DNA of 46,646 nucleotides, from positions 1 through 46,646 of the forward strand of contig NETF01000176.1 of the NCBI GenBank assembly GCA_002172675.1. Reading direction: 5' to 3'. The notes under the pieces are model-generated. The model did not search any database. It was not told the DNA's origin and worked only from the letters and a program-made list of their open reading frames with translations. This document shows, in pieces, positions 19,598 through 28,326 of this stretch. Made by a program: the position numbers and the translations under genes. The DNA is from an unicellular cyanobacterium SU3 (lineage in GTDB: Bacteria > Cyanobacteriota > Cyanobacteriia > Cyanobacteriales > Microcystaceae). The stretch's first letter is position 1, and each line of letters starts with the position of its first letter.

Positions 19598-22500
19598 GGG
19601 AATTAAAATTTAGCAGAATTATTGATAAATTAGCAATAGCGGAAAAGGTTATAAGTGACTCAAATCGTAAAATTATTAAAGATTGGGTATTATTTTTTCT
19701 GCAAAAAGCTTTTTTATCAGGACTTAATTTTTTACAAGAGTATTTTACAGCAGTAGGTATTGAAAAAAAACATTATAAAAAACTGGAAATTCTCTATTAT
19801 CAATGTTTTTTTCATGGTGATAATAGTTTAGGAACTTATACAACTAAAGGAGATACGGAAGCATATAAAAATGTTCTTCAACAGTTAATAACTATTGATA
19901 ATTTTGAGCAATACAAGAAAACAGGAGAATTTTTAAAAACTGACACTTTAATCTTTATTCAGTATCAGAAAAGAAAAAGTCAAAAAATCAAAACTATTTT
20001 ATCCATTGATTATTCTATTTTTGCTATCAGAGAAATTCAAGATTTAGATGATCTGCGTAGTGTTGAAGTATTGAAGAGAATATTATTAAAAGAGATTGCA
20101 TATTTAAGAAAAAAAAGTGTTTTTGCTAATTTGGGACTAGATAGCAAAACACCTAAAATTAATTTATCTGACAATTTAAAGTATCATTATAAAGCATTTG
20201 GTACTAAGGATAAAGAAACCGTAAAAATGATACAAGCAGGAAGTTACGCTTATAGTTTTTATAATTTTCTTAAATCAAACAATTTATTAGAAGCTCAAGA
20301 AAGTATCAATTTTAATATTATTGGATATAGCGATCGCGGTATTAGTTCTTTAACGTTAACGGATAAAGAAGAACACATCAATATACTCGAAACTTGTCAC
20401 AATATTTATATTGATAAAATTCAGAAAGAACTATCGACAGCGCGTCAAGATATATTAATGGTAATTAAACGTCAAGCAGCGAAAAGTTTTATTGATGGAA
20501 AAAACTTTTTTAATCAACTTATGAATGTTTCTGGTAAAGGGATATATTCATTTACCCATCAAGAAACCATTGATAATTTTTTAAGTCCTATTGATACTCT
20601 TCCAACAGAAATATCTCATAACTTAAATTTAGATCCTGAACTGGATTTAAGAAATGCACATAAAGAACTGATCCAACGAGAATTAGAATCAGATAAACCC
20701 TATTTATTTTTAACAGGAAATCCTGGAATTGGGAAAACCACTGCTATTACAGAATTTCTCAAACAACCAAGAATTACGGATGAAGGATTTTTGTTTTTTT
20801 ATATTAGTCCAAGAACACAAGTTAATCTAGATATTTTTGAAAAGTTTACAGATAAAAATACTGAAGAACTTTATGATAATAGGATTTTTGCTATTACCAC
20901 TAACTCTCATCTTATTAAGTCTAATAATGGTAATTTAACGGTTAATTACCGTTCTAATACGCATCAAGATCAGCGTTTTAAATATCATGATGTACATTTT
21001 ATTGATCAAAATCATGAATTAGAGTATAAACCCTCAAATATTTCTGACACCTACCGTCATAATGAAGATACAGTAAAAGATCAATCAATGAGGACTAAAG
21101 GCGTTTTGCAAAGTATTTGCGAAGCGATAAATACTATTATTAAAAATGAAATATCTAATAATATTGTTGCTACGGTTGCTATGCAATCATTCAAAAAAAC
21201 TAAAGGTGATAATAATACATTTTCACATTTTAAAAAAATATTTTATACTGCATATAACTCTAGAAAAGGTAGTTTTTTAGAAAATAATATGCAAGATATT
21301 TCAAGTAGAATAAAACATATTTTTGTTATGATTGATGAGATTACAGGAGATGAAAGTGGGGTTTACTTTCTTAATGAAATAAATAAGTTTTTTAGACAGT
21401 TTAAAGATGAATACGGATTCAATTATAAAATTATTGTTGCTGATGCTTCTATTGTGAACCCTGATGTCATTAATCAGCATTTTTCTTCTACTGTTCCTGA
21501 ACCCAATAAAATCTTTTTCAGACAAAGTTCTTCTGAAGTATTACCCTTATCTCTAGAAAATTTTAAGTTTAAAAATAAATTAGCAACTATCATTAACTCT
21601 AATGCTTATCCTGCAAATAGCTTGAAAATTACTTATAAATTATTTATTGAATCTATCGAATTTCATGAAAAATTGTATTCGCAAAAAAATCAACCTTTGA
21701 AAGAAGCAGTACAAAAACAAATCATTAAAGATATCAAAAATCTAATTAAAAATAACCCTTCTGAACAGATAATTATTTATATTCAAGATAAAGAAAGATT
21801 AGAAAAATTAATTAGAGAAATTGAACTATTTCGAACCCCTCGAAAATTTGAGGAAAAACAAGACTATTTAGAGATTCATGCAAACTTAAATGATAAAGAT
21901 AAAAAAGAAATCAAACAATATTTAGATCAAGAAAACATAAAAGTCATTTTTATGACATCATCTGCAAGTCGTGGTTTATCCTTTCCAAAAGTCAAACATA
22001 TTTTAGTAGAAATTCCTAGATTTGAAGTAGAAAAAAACTTAATGGAAGTGATACAAGTTATTTATAGAGGAAGAGGAAACGATGAAATTGATAAGCAGGA
22101 TAAACAATTAATTTTTTATCTTACTGAACAAGCAGTATATGATCAAGAAGAGGACAGAGAAAATCGGAAATTAGCCATACAAGAAAGTATTTTATCATTC
22201 ATTAATCTTTTGCTAATTTTGAAAACTTCAATTATGACAAGAATTCAAGGTTTTGGAACAATTGGAGATTACCAATTTTTAATGATTCCTGTTAGTGGCA
22301 AATCGGTTTCTGCTGCAGGTGAAACTTTTAGTAGTAAACTTAGTAATTTAATTAGACAACTGAAAAAAGAAGCTAGAAAATCTTATGATAATGAAAAAAT
22401 AATAGAAGTTGCCACTTATTTAGAAAAACTTTTACAAGAATGCGATTTTACTCTCAAAAAAATGTTTAAAGATCCCCAAAAATCAGGAATATCTCCTCTT

Positions 22501-23142
22501 GATTTACGAACAGAGTTATTCAATCAATTCTTAAAACGAATAGACAATAATTTTGAAGAGTTACTAAATTACTATCTCATTGAACAATGTCATATTAATG
22601 GTAGTTTATTAGTAGTTCCTATCAAAGATAAAGGAATTGAAGAAAGATATAAAATAAAAACTGATAAAAATTCAGAAACCTTAAACTATGAAGAAATCAT
22701 CTCTAACTTAGAGTATCTTAAAAATCATCCAAAACTACCAGAAACCATCACTAGAACTGTTAAAGATGTAATTAAATTTGTAAATACCATGTTTGAAAAG
22801 AATAATAGTGTGCAAAACTATGAACAAAATAGTCAATATGATGATCAATATTACGCCATTCCTTTATATGCTTTTATTATTCCTGAACTTTTGGAAGAAT
22901 ATTTCCAATGTGACGATGATCAAACAGAAAAATATAGCTTCAAAGATATTTTAACTTTGTATCTTCGTTCTCTTTATCCTGTTTCTAATCTTTTACCCAT
23001 TGGTTCCCAATACGAACAATTTCCCTTTATGATTTTTCGTAGTTATAGTTTAAATGAACTGAGAAATAAACTGTTTACCGATAAATATTTATTAAATTCC
23101 AACGAAATTAATGTGTTGGGTTTAATTTTGGCTAAAAAATAG
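19552..23142 (+). CDS. C-terminal fragment of the giant protein: helicase-type ATPase
   Basis: Phase 1 is open from 19510 and native from about 19552, so the TTG at 20071 is not a real start. Counting residues from 20071, the Walker A GNPGIGKTT is at 216-224, Walker B VMIDEIT at about 419-425, and a motif III-like VADAS follows. After a QIIIYIQDKERLEKL segment come the motif V-like FMTSSASRGLSFP and motif VI-like QVIYRGRG (about 662-669). This is the motif order of a two-RecA superfamily 1/2 helicase or translocase. The 320 residues after motif VI are helical and unrecognised, as are the ~380 before Walker A. It ends normally at 23142. It could unwind or remodel nucleic acid; substrate unknown. 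Confidence 0.75.
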   Translation, partial: NDIKHNYGDLYSQDLRELKFSRIIDKLAIAEKVISDSNRKIIKDWVLFFLQKAFLSGLNFLQEYFTAVGIEKKHYKKLEILYYQCFFHGDNSLGTYTTKGDTEAYKNVLQQLITIDNFEQYKKTGEFLKTDTLIFIQYQKRKSQKIKTILSIDYSIFAIREIQDLDDLRSVEVLKRILLKEIAYLRKKSVFANLGLDSKTPKINLSDNLKYHYKAFGTKDKETVKMIQAGSYAYSFYNFLKSNNLLEAQESINFNIIGYSDRGISSLTLTDKEEHINILETCHNIYIDKIQKELSTARQDILMVIKRQAAKSFIDGKNFFNQLMNVSGKGIYSFTHQETIDNFLSPIDTLPTEISHNLNLDPELDLRNAHKELIQRELESDKPYLFLTGNPGIGKTTAITEFLKQPRITDEGFLFFYISPRTQVNLDIFEKFTDKNTEELYDNRIFAITTNSHLIKSNNGNLTVNYRSNTHQDQRFKYHDVHFIDQNHELEYKPSNISDTYRHNEDTVKDQSMRTKGVLQSICEAINTIIKNEISNNIVATVAMQSFKKTKGDNNTFSHFKKIFYTAYNSRKGSFLENNMQDISSRIKHIFVMIDEITGDESGVYFLNEINKFFRQFKDEYGFNYKIIVADASIVNPDVINQHFSSTVPEPNKIFFRQSSSEVLPLSLENFKFKNKLATIINSNAYPANSLKITYKLFIESIEFHEKLYSQKNQPLKEAVQKQIIKDIKNLIKNNPSEQIIIYIQDKERLEKLIREIELFRTPRKFEEKQDYLEIHANLNDKDKKEIKQYLDQENIKVIFMTSSASRGLSFPKVKHILVEIPRFEVEKNLMEVIQVIYRGRGNDEIDKQDKQLIFYLTEQAVYDQEEDRENRKLAIQESILSFINLLLILKTSIMTRIQGFGTIGDYQFLMIPVSGKSVSAAGETFSSKLSNLIRQLKKEARKSYDNEKIIEVATYLEKLLQECDFTLKKMFKDPQKSGISPLDLRTELFNQFLKRIDNNFEELLNYYLIEQCHINGSLLVVPIKDKGIEERYKIKTDKNSETLNYEEIISNLEYLKNHPKLPETITRTVKDVIKFVNTMFEKNNSVQNYEQNSQYDDQYYAIPLYAFIIPELLEEYFQCDDDQTEKYSFKDILTLYLRSLYPVSNLLPIGSQYEQFPFMIFRSYSLNELRNKLFTDKYLLNSNEINVLGLILAKK

Positions 23143-23170
23143 AGAGAGAATTTAGAATTAGTTTTTTTGA

Positions 23171-23386
23171 TCATTCTTCATTATTTTTTGCTTGTAACTT
23201 TTCTGTTATTGCTTGTTCCATAATAGCAATGTTTTCTGGTGTAGTGGGAGAGGGATACCAAGGAACATCTTGATTATCTATTTTTAGTCGATCAGCTAGG
23301 GCGTAAAATGCTTCTGTATCTTCTTTATGGGTTAAAACATAAGCTTTTAATTCTTCTTTACTCATACGTTGAAAATCAATCTTCAT
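23171..23386 (-). CDS. Small DUF6887-like cyanobacterial protein
   Basis: This is an acidic protein of about 71 aa. The core FQRMSKEELKAYVLTHKEDTEAFYALADR matches my memory of the small DUF6887-type proteins that occur in many copies in cyanobacteria. The ATG at 23386 is preferred over an in-frame GTG at 23395. It converges on the giant gene, 28 bp away, with the next minus-strand gene upstream. Role unknown; such proteins are sometimes half of two-gene accessory pairs, but no partner is seen here. Confidence 0.6.
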   Translation of the reverse strand: MKIDFQRMSKEELKAYVLTHKEDTEAFYALADRLKIDNQDVPWYPSPTTPENIAIMEQAITEKLQAKNNEE

Positions 23387-23469
23387 TTTTAACACTATTT
23401 TCTAATGCGATCGCATATCAAACTAATTTTAGTTCATCAAACTTAACTGCTACCCTGTTTTAATTACAC

Positions 23470-23901
23470 TTAATACCACTTAATTGCTTTCATGGTACTT
23501 TCAAGTTCTTCAATTAACTTATCTAAATTTGATTTTTTTTCCTCAAAACAAACGGAAGGGGACGGGTCAGACTTATAATAAATTAATTTAATTTGACCCT
23601 TATTAATAGCAATCATTGCCACTTCTTCTTGATCATTATAATTATCAAATATACCTAAAATTTCTTGTATTTTTCCTTCAACATTACGATTTAAGTTTTC
23701 CAAAGATTGACGAGAACAACGAATAAAATGGGGTTCGGGTTCCAAATCAATCCCTAAAACATCATTGTTATCTTCCCATTCCTTTTTTAAGCCGTATGCT
23801 AAGGCTGCTAAATCCTGTTTATTTTCTGTTACAAAACGGTCTAATTGATATCGCCATTGATTTTCTGCATTATCAGGAACCGATTCACCAAATTGCATCA
23901 T
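23470..23901 (-). CDS. Conserved hypothetical protein (143 aa)
   Basis: This is a soluble acidic protein: MMQFGESVPDNAENQWRYQL, then DLAALAYGLKKEWEDNNDVLGIDLEPEPHFI, then a predicted alpha-beta C-terminus. The N-terminal WRYQLDRF....LAALAYGLKKEW pattern and the LGIDLxPxPHFI segment look like a conserved cyanobacterial hypothetical family, but I cannot name a domain. Two consecutive ATGs (23901 and 23898) compete as start. It lies between the accessory segment and the VKOR gene, all on the minus strand. Function unknown. Confidence 0.6.
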   Translation of the reverse strand: MMQFGESVPDNAENQWRYQLDRFVTENKQDLAALAYGLKKEWEDNNDVLGIDLEPEPHFIRCSRQSLENLNRNVEGKIQEILGIFDNYNDQEEVAMIAINKGQIKLIYYKSDPSPSVCFEEKKSNLDKLIEELESTMKAIKWY

Positions 23902-23971
23902 TTTCTACCTTCAATTTTTCTCAAATAAGACCCATGTAGGGGCTTAATCTTATTAAGCCCTCACTGTATCA

Positions 23972-24961
23972 TTAACGTCCGGGAATGGTATATTTCCAGT
24001 CTGTCGGTCCGGTATAACCGGTCTCTTCGGCTAAAGTTTCAGGAAGTTGGGCCCCTGATAATTTTTCTCCGTTAATCTCCCAAGTAGGATAGGATTGAAT
24101 TTCAGCAGCTTGACAAGCATCAGGTTGGGGATTTTTCCCACTGGGATCACATTCAATATAGGTGATTTGTTGAGTCGCTTCTTTACCCAAAACTTGTTTT
24201 TGATCGTAACAGTGGGGACACCAAAACGCGCCATACATTTTTGCATCAACAGAGGTTAAATGTTTAGCCAGTTCAATTTCTGCTGGGCCTGACTCGGTGG
24301 TAACTTCCCAACCATAGGGGGGAGTTGGCCGTGTGGTGGCGGTTTCAATGAGAATGCGGCCATCGGCGTTAGTGGGTTGGTTAAGGGGTGCATAAATCCC
24401 TAGAGTTCCTACTAAGGTAATCATGGCTACAACGATAGGAATAAAGAAAAGTTGACCCACTTCTTCCCATTCGCGGCCAAAAATACTTAAACCCATTAAA
24501 CTCAGGGAAAAGATAGCCGAACCAATGCAATAGTAACAAACGGATTGTAATTCTGTGGCTAAAATATACATCAAATAACCACTAAACACGGCCATAGATG
24601 TTCCCCCGGCTAAGAGGAATAACCAAGTCCATTCATCGAGTTGTTTTCTAATGCTTTTTTTCTTTTCTGGTTTAACTAATAACGGCCCTAAAGAAGCAAC
24701 GGACATACTACCATAAGCCAAAAATCCGAACAAACTTAAGGGTAAGCCAAACACGGTGGCGTAGGGACTATCGAGAACCCCTTTACACCCTGTGGCCATG
24801 GTAGCTGCGTCACTAGCAGCACCACAAGCCACTTCTCCACCGGTTAGTTTAGTAATGGTAAGATAGGCAGTTAAAATAGCTCCGGCAATGGCGATCGCCC
24901 CAATCATCGGACGAGACCAACGCTGAATCCAAGGAACTGAACGTCGTTTACTACGAATCAT
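23972..24961 (-). CDS. Vitamin K epoxide reductase-thioredoxin fusion
   Basis: The 329-aa membrane protein has a VKOR domain (about 15-195) with several transmembrane helices. The loop cysteine pair is Cys46/Cys59 and the active-site CxxC is VCYYCIG (Cys142, Cys145). A lumenal/periplasmic thioredoxin-like domain carries FWCPHCYDQ (Cys248, Cys251). All four VKOR cysteines and the Trx pair are intact. In cyanobacteria and plant thylakoids this fusion drives disulfide-bond formation in exported proteins and supports photosystem assembly, passing electrons to quinone. It is 48 bp upstream of the btpA stop region on the same strand order (btpA is transcribed first). Confidence 0.93.
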   Translation of the reverse strand: MIRSKRRSVPWIQRWSRPMIGAIAIAGAILTAYLTITKLTGGEVACGAASDAATMATGCKGVLDSPYATVFGLPLSLFGFLAYGSMSVASLGPLLVKPEKKKSIRKQLDEWTWLFLLAGGTSMAVFSGYLMYILATELQSVCYYCIGSAIFSLSLMGLSIFGREWEEVGQLFFIPIVVAMITLVGTLGIYAPLNQPTNADGRILIETATTRPTPPYGWEVTTESGPAEIELAKHLTSVDAKMYGAFWCPHCYDQKQVLGKEATQQITYIECDPSGKNPQPDACQAAEIQSYPTWEINGEKLSGAQLPETLAEETGYTGPTDWKYTIPGR

Positions 24962-25009
24962 AATCGTTTTTTAATTTAGCAATCAATTATCCTTGATTTT
25001 AGCAAGGGC

Positions 25010-25858
25010 TTAGGATCTCAACTTTAAAGGTTGCTGAGATTTTGTTTTTTCTTTAGATATGCTCACTTCTTTGGCGGCTTCGACAAACTGGGCGACGCGA
25101 ATGGGATCAACGGGTTCGCTAATTCTGCCATGACGTTTGAGGGAACTCGCGACAATTACCCCATCGGCTGCTGTCATTAGTTTACCGATGTTATCCCAAT
25201 CTGCCCCACTGCCAATAAATACGGGGGTTCCTTGGGCTGCTGCGGTGGCCAGTTCTAAATCTTCGAGACTGGGAGGGCTGCCGGTTGCCCAACCTGAGAG
25301 AATCACACCGTCGGCCAGTCCTCGTTCAATGGTATCTTGTACGGCGGTGGTTAGGTTGGGGGTTCCTAGGGGTCGGGCGTGTTTAACCAAAACATCGGCT
25401 AAAATCGCCACATCAGCATCTAACTGGCGACGATAGCGCAGTAATTCATGGGCGTTGCCTTCAATTAACCCCTGATCCGTGGCCATAATGCCCGTTAAGA
25501 CGTTAACACGGATAAATTGAGCATTGATGGTCGAAGCGATCGCCATTGCCCCTACTGCGTCATTTCTTAGTAAGTTGATGCCCACCGGAACCACCACTAA
25601 GTTTTTAATGCGATCAACAATTAACGTCATGGCGCTGATGACCACCGGATCGACCTTTTCTTTGGTGAAAGGGGCATCAAAAAAGTTTTCTACGATAATA
25701 CCATCAACTCCCCCGGCGGCCAGGGCGGTGGCTTCTTGTTCGGCCCGTTCAATCACTGCGGTTAAACTACCTCCCCAACGGGGTGACGTGGGTAGGGGCA
25801 GCAGATGAACGACACCAATAACTGGGTTGGTCGTGTTGAATATTTGAGTCAAGTCCAC
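25010..25858 (-). CDS. btpA: Photosystem I biogenesis protein BtpA
   Basis: This is a 282-aa TIM-barrel-like protein of the BtpA family. Recognisable segments are NPVIGVVHLLPLPTSPRWGG at the N-terminus, GGVDGIIVENFFDAPF (about 48-63), and the late GSGADWDNIGKLMTAADGVIVASSLKRHG. BtpA is a thylakoid-membrane extrinsic protein of cyanobacteria needed to stabilise PSI reaction-centre proteins, especially in the cold. It is full length, with a GTG start at 25858. The 210 bp upstream hold no gene. Together with the VKOR fusion downstream it gives this stretch a photosynthetic-membrane maintenance theme. Confidence 0.95.
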   Translation of the reverse strand: MDLTQIFNTTNPVIGVVHLLPLPTSPRWGGSLTAVIERAEQEATALAAGGVDGIIVENFFDAPFTKEKVDPVVISAMTLIVDRIKNLVVVPVGINLLRNDAVGAMAIASTINAQFIRVNVLTGIMATDQGLIEGNAHELLRYRRQLDADVAILADVLVKHARPLGTPNLTTAVQDTIERGLADGVILSGWATGSPPSLEDLELATAAAQGTPVFIGSGADWDNIGKLMTAADGVIVASSLKRHGRISEPVDPIRVAQFVEAAKEVSISKEKTKSQQPLKLRS

Positions 25859-26068
25859 ACTTATCTACCTAACGGTCGACTACGGTTGATGCCGTCTGAA
25901 ATTTAGCTCCGATTAGCCATTGTACCTTATCAGGGGTACAGGGGAATAGGGTGTTATATTTTGACACTCTCCTAATTCGGCTACGCTAAAAGAATTTAAT
26001 ATTAAACTTATCAAAAATAACTTCTCTTCCTAATAATAACTAATTAGGCAAACTTTAATATTGATTCA

Positions 26069-26782
26069 TTATGATGTTAAAATATTCTCAACTCTTTCTA
26101 AGTCTAAATCAGAAAAATAATCGATCGCCCAATTAGACAGTCGTTGCATAAAATGATAGGGATAAGTATTCGCAATACCCACCACCTGCATTTTAGCCTG
26201 TTTTGCTGCTTCAATTCCTGCTGGTGTATCTTCAATGACTAAACAACTTTCGGGGGTTAATTGTAAGTTATTATCTAATTCATTGAACCTTTCAACCGCT
26301 AATAAATAACCGTCAGGTTCTGGTTTACTCCTAGGAATTTCATCACCACCAACAATCACCTCAAAATAGTTCAAGATGTCTGCTTTTTCTAAAATAAATT
26401 TAACCTCAGATGAGATCGTACCAGTTACTAATCCTATTCTTACATTATGCTGTTGTAAATGGGTTAGAAAATCTTTCAATTCTGGATAAATAGGGAGTTC
26501 ATCTAAAGTATCAATTCTTTGACGATAGGCAGTAGTTTTGGCTTCAATTAAATTATCTAAATACTCATCAGATACCATTCTACCCCGACGAGATAAAATG
26601 TTTAACAAACAAGCTCTGTCGCTTCTACCTAAACACAAGTCTTGATATTCTGAAGCATCAGGGCGTAAGTTTTCTCCTAATAAAATTTCATTGATTAATT
26701 CTTGATGAATGTCTTCATCGTTAATAATCACCCCATTAAAATCAAAAATAACTGCTTTTAACATCTCATTATTATCACTCAT
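26069..26782 (-). CDS. HAD-superfamily, beta-phosphoglucomutase-like protein with DxN motif
   Basis: The 237-aa HAD fold has a cap domain (about 20-90). Motif II is LVTGT (about 119-123), the motif III Lys is in SKPEPDGYL, and motif IV is VIEDTPAGIEAAKQAKM. Motif I reads FDFNGVIIND: the first Asp nucleophile is present but the usual second Asp (general acid/base) is Asn. True phosphatases and mutases need that Asp, so activity may be altered, or this may be a conserved cyanobacterial subfamily variant. A second Met (26764, MLKAVIFDF) is an equally good start. It lies 5 bp after the panD stop and is probably co-transcribed with it. Confidence 0.85.
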   Translation of the reverse strand: MSDNNEMLKAVIFDFNGVIINDEDIHQELINEILLGENLRPDASEYQDLCLGRSDRACLLNILSRRGRMVSDEYLDNLIEAKTTAYRQRIDTLDELPIYPELKDFLTHLQQHNVRIGLVTGTISSEVKFILEKADILNYFEVIVGGDEIPRSKPEPDGYLLAVERFNELDNNLQLTPESCLVIEDTPAGIEAAKQAKMQVVGIANTYPYHFMQRLSNWAIDYFSDLDLERVENILTS

Positions 26783-26787
26783 ATCAA

Positions 26788-27243
26788 TTATGTTTGACTG
26801 CTTTCTAGTATAGTATCAATGGTAGAAGTATTATGAAATTCTACTTTTTTACCGTCTTCACAAGGAACTAAGGTTTGAATAAGGAAGTCTTGTATCTTGT
26901 TATGTTTGTCAGCAACGATAACCCGTGCTGTATGACCCCTTTGTAACACTTCTGTGCGATCGCAATTTTCATAAGCATAAATAATCAATAAATCCCCTGG
27001 TTGACATAATAAAGCAGCCCCACCATTGGGACAGATTTCCCCTTTTCCTGCTTCTCCTGGGATTACATAGGTAGAAAAGCGATTACCATTGTTTAAGTTA
27101 ACAATATCCACTTCTTCGAGGGGCAACATCCCCACTTTATCCAGTAAAATTGGATCGATAGTGATACTACCGACATAATCAATATTTGCCTCAGTCACCT
27201 GCACTCGATGTAACTTAGCGTGCATTAACTTAATGGTTCCCAT
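26788..27243 (-). CDS. panD: Aspartate 1-decarboxylase
   Basis: The N-terminal segment [20 protein letters not shown] is followed by YVGSITID, where Gly-Ser is the self-cleavage site that generates the pyruvoyl group from Ser. [10 protein letters not shown] and [21 protein letters not shown] complete the family core. The enzyme makes beta-alanine for pantothenate/CoA. I take the ATG at 27243 because cyanobacterial PanD proteins begin MGTI; an in-frame ATG at 27282 would add 13 residues. The C-terminus is some 25 residues longer than in E. coli. First gene of a panD-HAD pair, divergent from the ABC permeases. Confidence 0.92.
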   Translation of the reverse strand: MGTIKLMHAKLHRVQVTEANIDYVGSITIDPILLDKVGMLPLEEVDIVNLNNGNRFSTYVIPGEAGKGEICPNGGAALLCQPGDLLIIYAYENCDRTEVLQRGHTARVIVADKHNKIQDFLIQTLVPCEDGKKVEFHNTSTIDTILESSQT

Positions 27244-27289
27244 ATCGTTGCTTAAACTAATTCTATTTCCATCTTTACACATTTTGCTC

Positions 27290-27321
27290 TTAATTATTAA
27301 GTGTTAATTATTAATTATTTA
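27290..27321. repeat. TTAATTA heptad repeats
   Basis: Four heptads (TTAATTA, TTAAGTG, TTAATTA, TTAATTA) occupy the 105-bp divergent spacer between panD and the ABC permease gene. STRR-type repeat in a promoter region; AT-rich, so partly expected by chance. Confidence 0.45.
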
Positions 27322-27387
27322 AGACAACCCTGGTCAAAATTGAGCGATTCAGCTAAGATGCAACTGTTGTCAGTCAAATTGAGATGA

Positions 27388-28281
27388 ATGAGGGAAGAAA
27401 ATAAGACAGCTTGGTTCATGTTGATTCCTGCTTTAGCTGTACTTGCTTTTGTGTTTGCTTATCCCATTGGACGAGCTTTTTGGTTAAGTTTGTTCACAGA
27501 AAATTTAGGAACGCAATTACAACCCGTTTTTTCAGGTTTTACTAACTATGTCCGTATGGCAGGAGATGGTCGTTTTTGGCAATCCATGTGGAATACTTGG
27601 GTATTTACAGGGGTTAGTGTTTTTCTAGAATTAGTGTTAGGAATGATAGTGGCTTTAGTCTTAAATCAAGCCTTTTTTGGTAGAGGTACGGTAAGAACTA
27701 TTTCTATGATTCCTTGGGCGTTACCTACTGCTATTATGGGATTAGCTTGGGCTTGGATTTTTAACGATCAATATGGGGTCGTTAATGATATTTTACAACG
27801 CTTAGGCATCATTAATGTAGAAATTAATTGGTTAGGCGATCCCACTTTGGCAATGATAGCTTTAATTGTTGCTGATGTTTGGAAAACAACCCCTTTTATC
27901 AGTATTATTTTATTAGCGGGTTTACAATCCATTCCTAAAGATTTATATGAGGCTCATTCCCTAGATGGGGCTAACCCTTGGCAGAGTTTTTATCAAATTA
28001 CATTACCCTTAGTGATGCCCCAAGTTTTAATCGCTTTATTGTTCAGATTTGCCCAAGCTTTCGGTATTTTTGACTTAGTACAAGTGATGACAGGAGGAGG
28101 CCCAGCCGGGGCAACGGAAACCGTTTCTATTTATATTTATTCGACAGTCATGAGATATTTAGACTTTGGTTATGGGGCAGCCTTGGTTGTGATTACCTTT
28201 CTATTATTAATTGCTGCTGTTGCTTTAACAGCTATCTTATTAAACCAAGTGAGAAAAAGTGGACAAGGAAGCCTATTTTAA
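27388..28281 (+). CDS. Carbohydrate ABC transporter permease (MalF/UgpA type)
   Basis: This 297-aa inner-membrane permease has six predicted helices. The EAA loop that docks the ATPase is EAHSLDGANPWQSFYQITLP (about 193-212). The N-terminal AWFMLIPALAVLAFVFAYPIGRAFWLS and the VMTGGGPAGATET segment are typical of CUT1 sugar permeases. It pairs with the MalG-type gene starting at 28327. Candidate substrates in cyanobacteria are compatible solutes (glucosylglycerol, trehalose, sucrose), but nothing here identifies the sugar. Neither the ATPase nor the binding protein is in the window. Confidence 0.92.
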   Translation: MREENKTAWFMLIPALAVLAFVFAYPIGRAFWLSLFTENLGTQLQPVFSGFTNYVRMAGDGRFWQSMWNTWVFTGVSVFLELVLGMIVALVLNQAFFGRGTVRTISMIPWALPTAIMGLAWAWIFNDQYGVVNDILQRLGIINVEINWLGDPTLAMIALIVADVWKTTPFISIILLAGLQSIPKDLYEAHSLDGANPWQSFYQITLPLVMPQVLIALLFRFAQAFGIFDLVQVMTGGGPAGATETVSIYIYSTVMRYLDFGYGAALVVITFLLLIAAVALTAILLNQVRKSGQGSLF

Positions 28282-28326
28282 TCCTGAAGAAGTCTGAAAT
28301 ATTATTAACGTTTGGGACAATTAACT

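Larger units (their letters stand above)
16531..23142 (+). pseudogene. Giant (~2,200 aa) multidomain helicase-type protein broken by two frameshifts
   Basis: Three successive reading frames form one gene: 16531 to about 19145 (phase 1), 19148-19551 (phase 2), 19552-23142 (phase 1). The first break is at a tandem ATAC-ATAC (19142-19149); removing one copy joins IQD to TTELTQLVNDKADAS. The second is at an A4 run (19550-19553); one extra A joins CLPISNK to NDIKHNYGDL. With both repairs, 6,612-4+1 = 6,609 = 3 x 2,203, a single ORF. The N-terminal ~1,300 residues match nothing I know; the C-terminal part is an SF1/SF2-like ATPase. The gene is AT-rich with two HIP1 sites, flanked by a toxin-antitoxin remnant and small hypothetical genes, so an accessory or defence role is plausible but unproven. 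Confidence 0.75.

Noticed and set aside
19540-19600. Programmed ribosomal frameshift in the giant gene
   Set aside because: The A4 run is not a canonical slippery heptamer with a clear downstream structure, and a second, different lesion upstream would also have to be bypassed. Mutation is simpler.
20071-20100. TTG at 20071 as the start of a 1,023-aa helicase gene
   Set aside because: The same frame is open from 19510 and the upstream sequence has the same coding character. There is no RBS, and the protein joins the preceding frames after single-site repairs.
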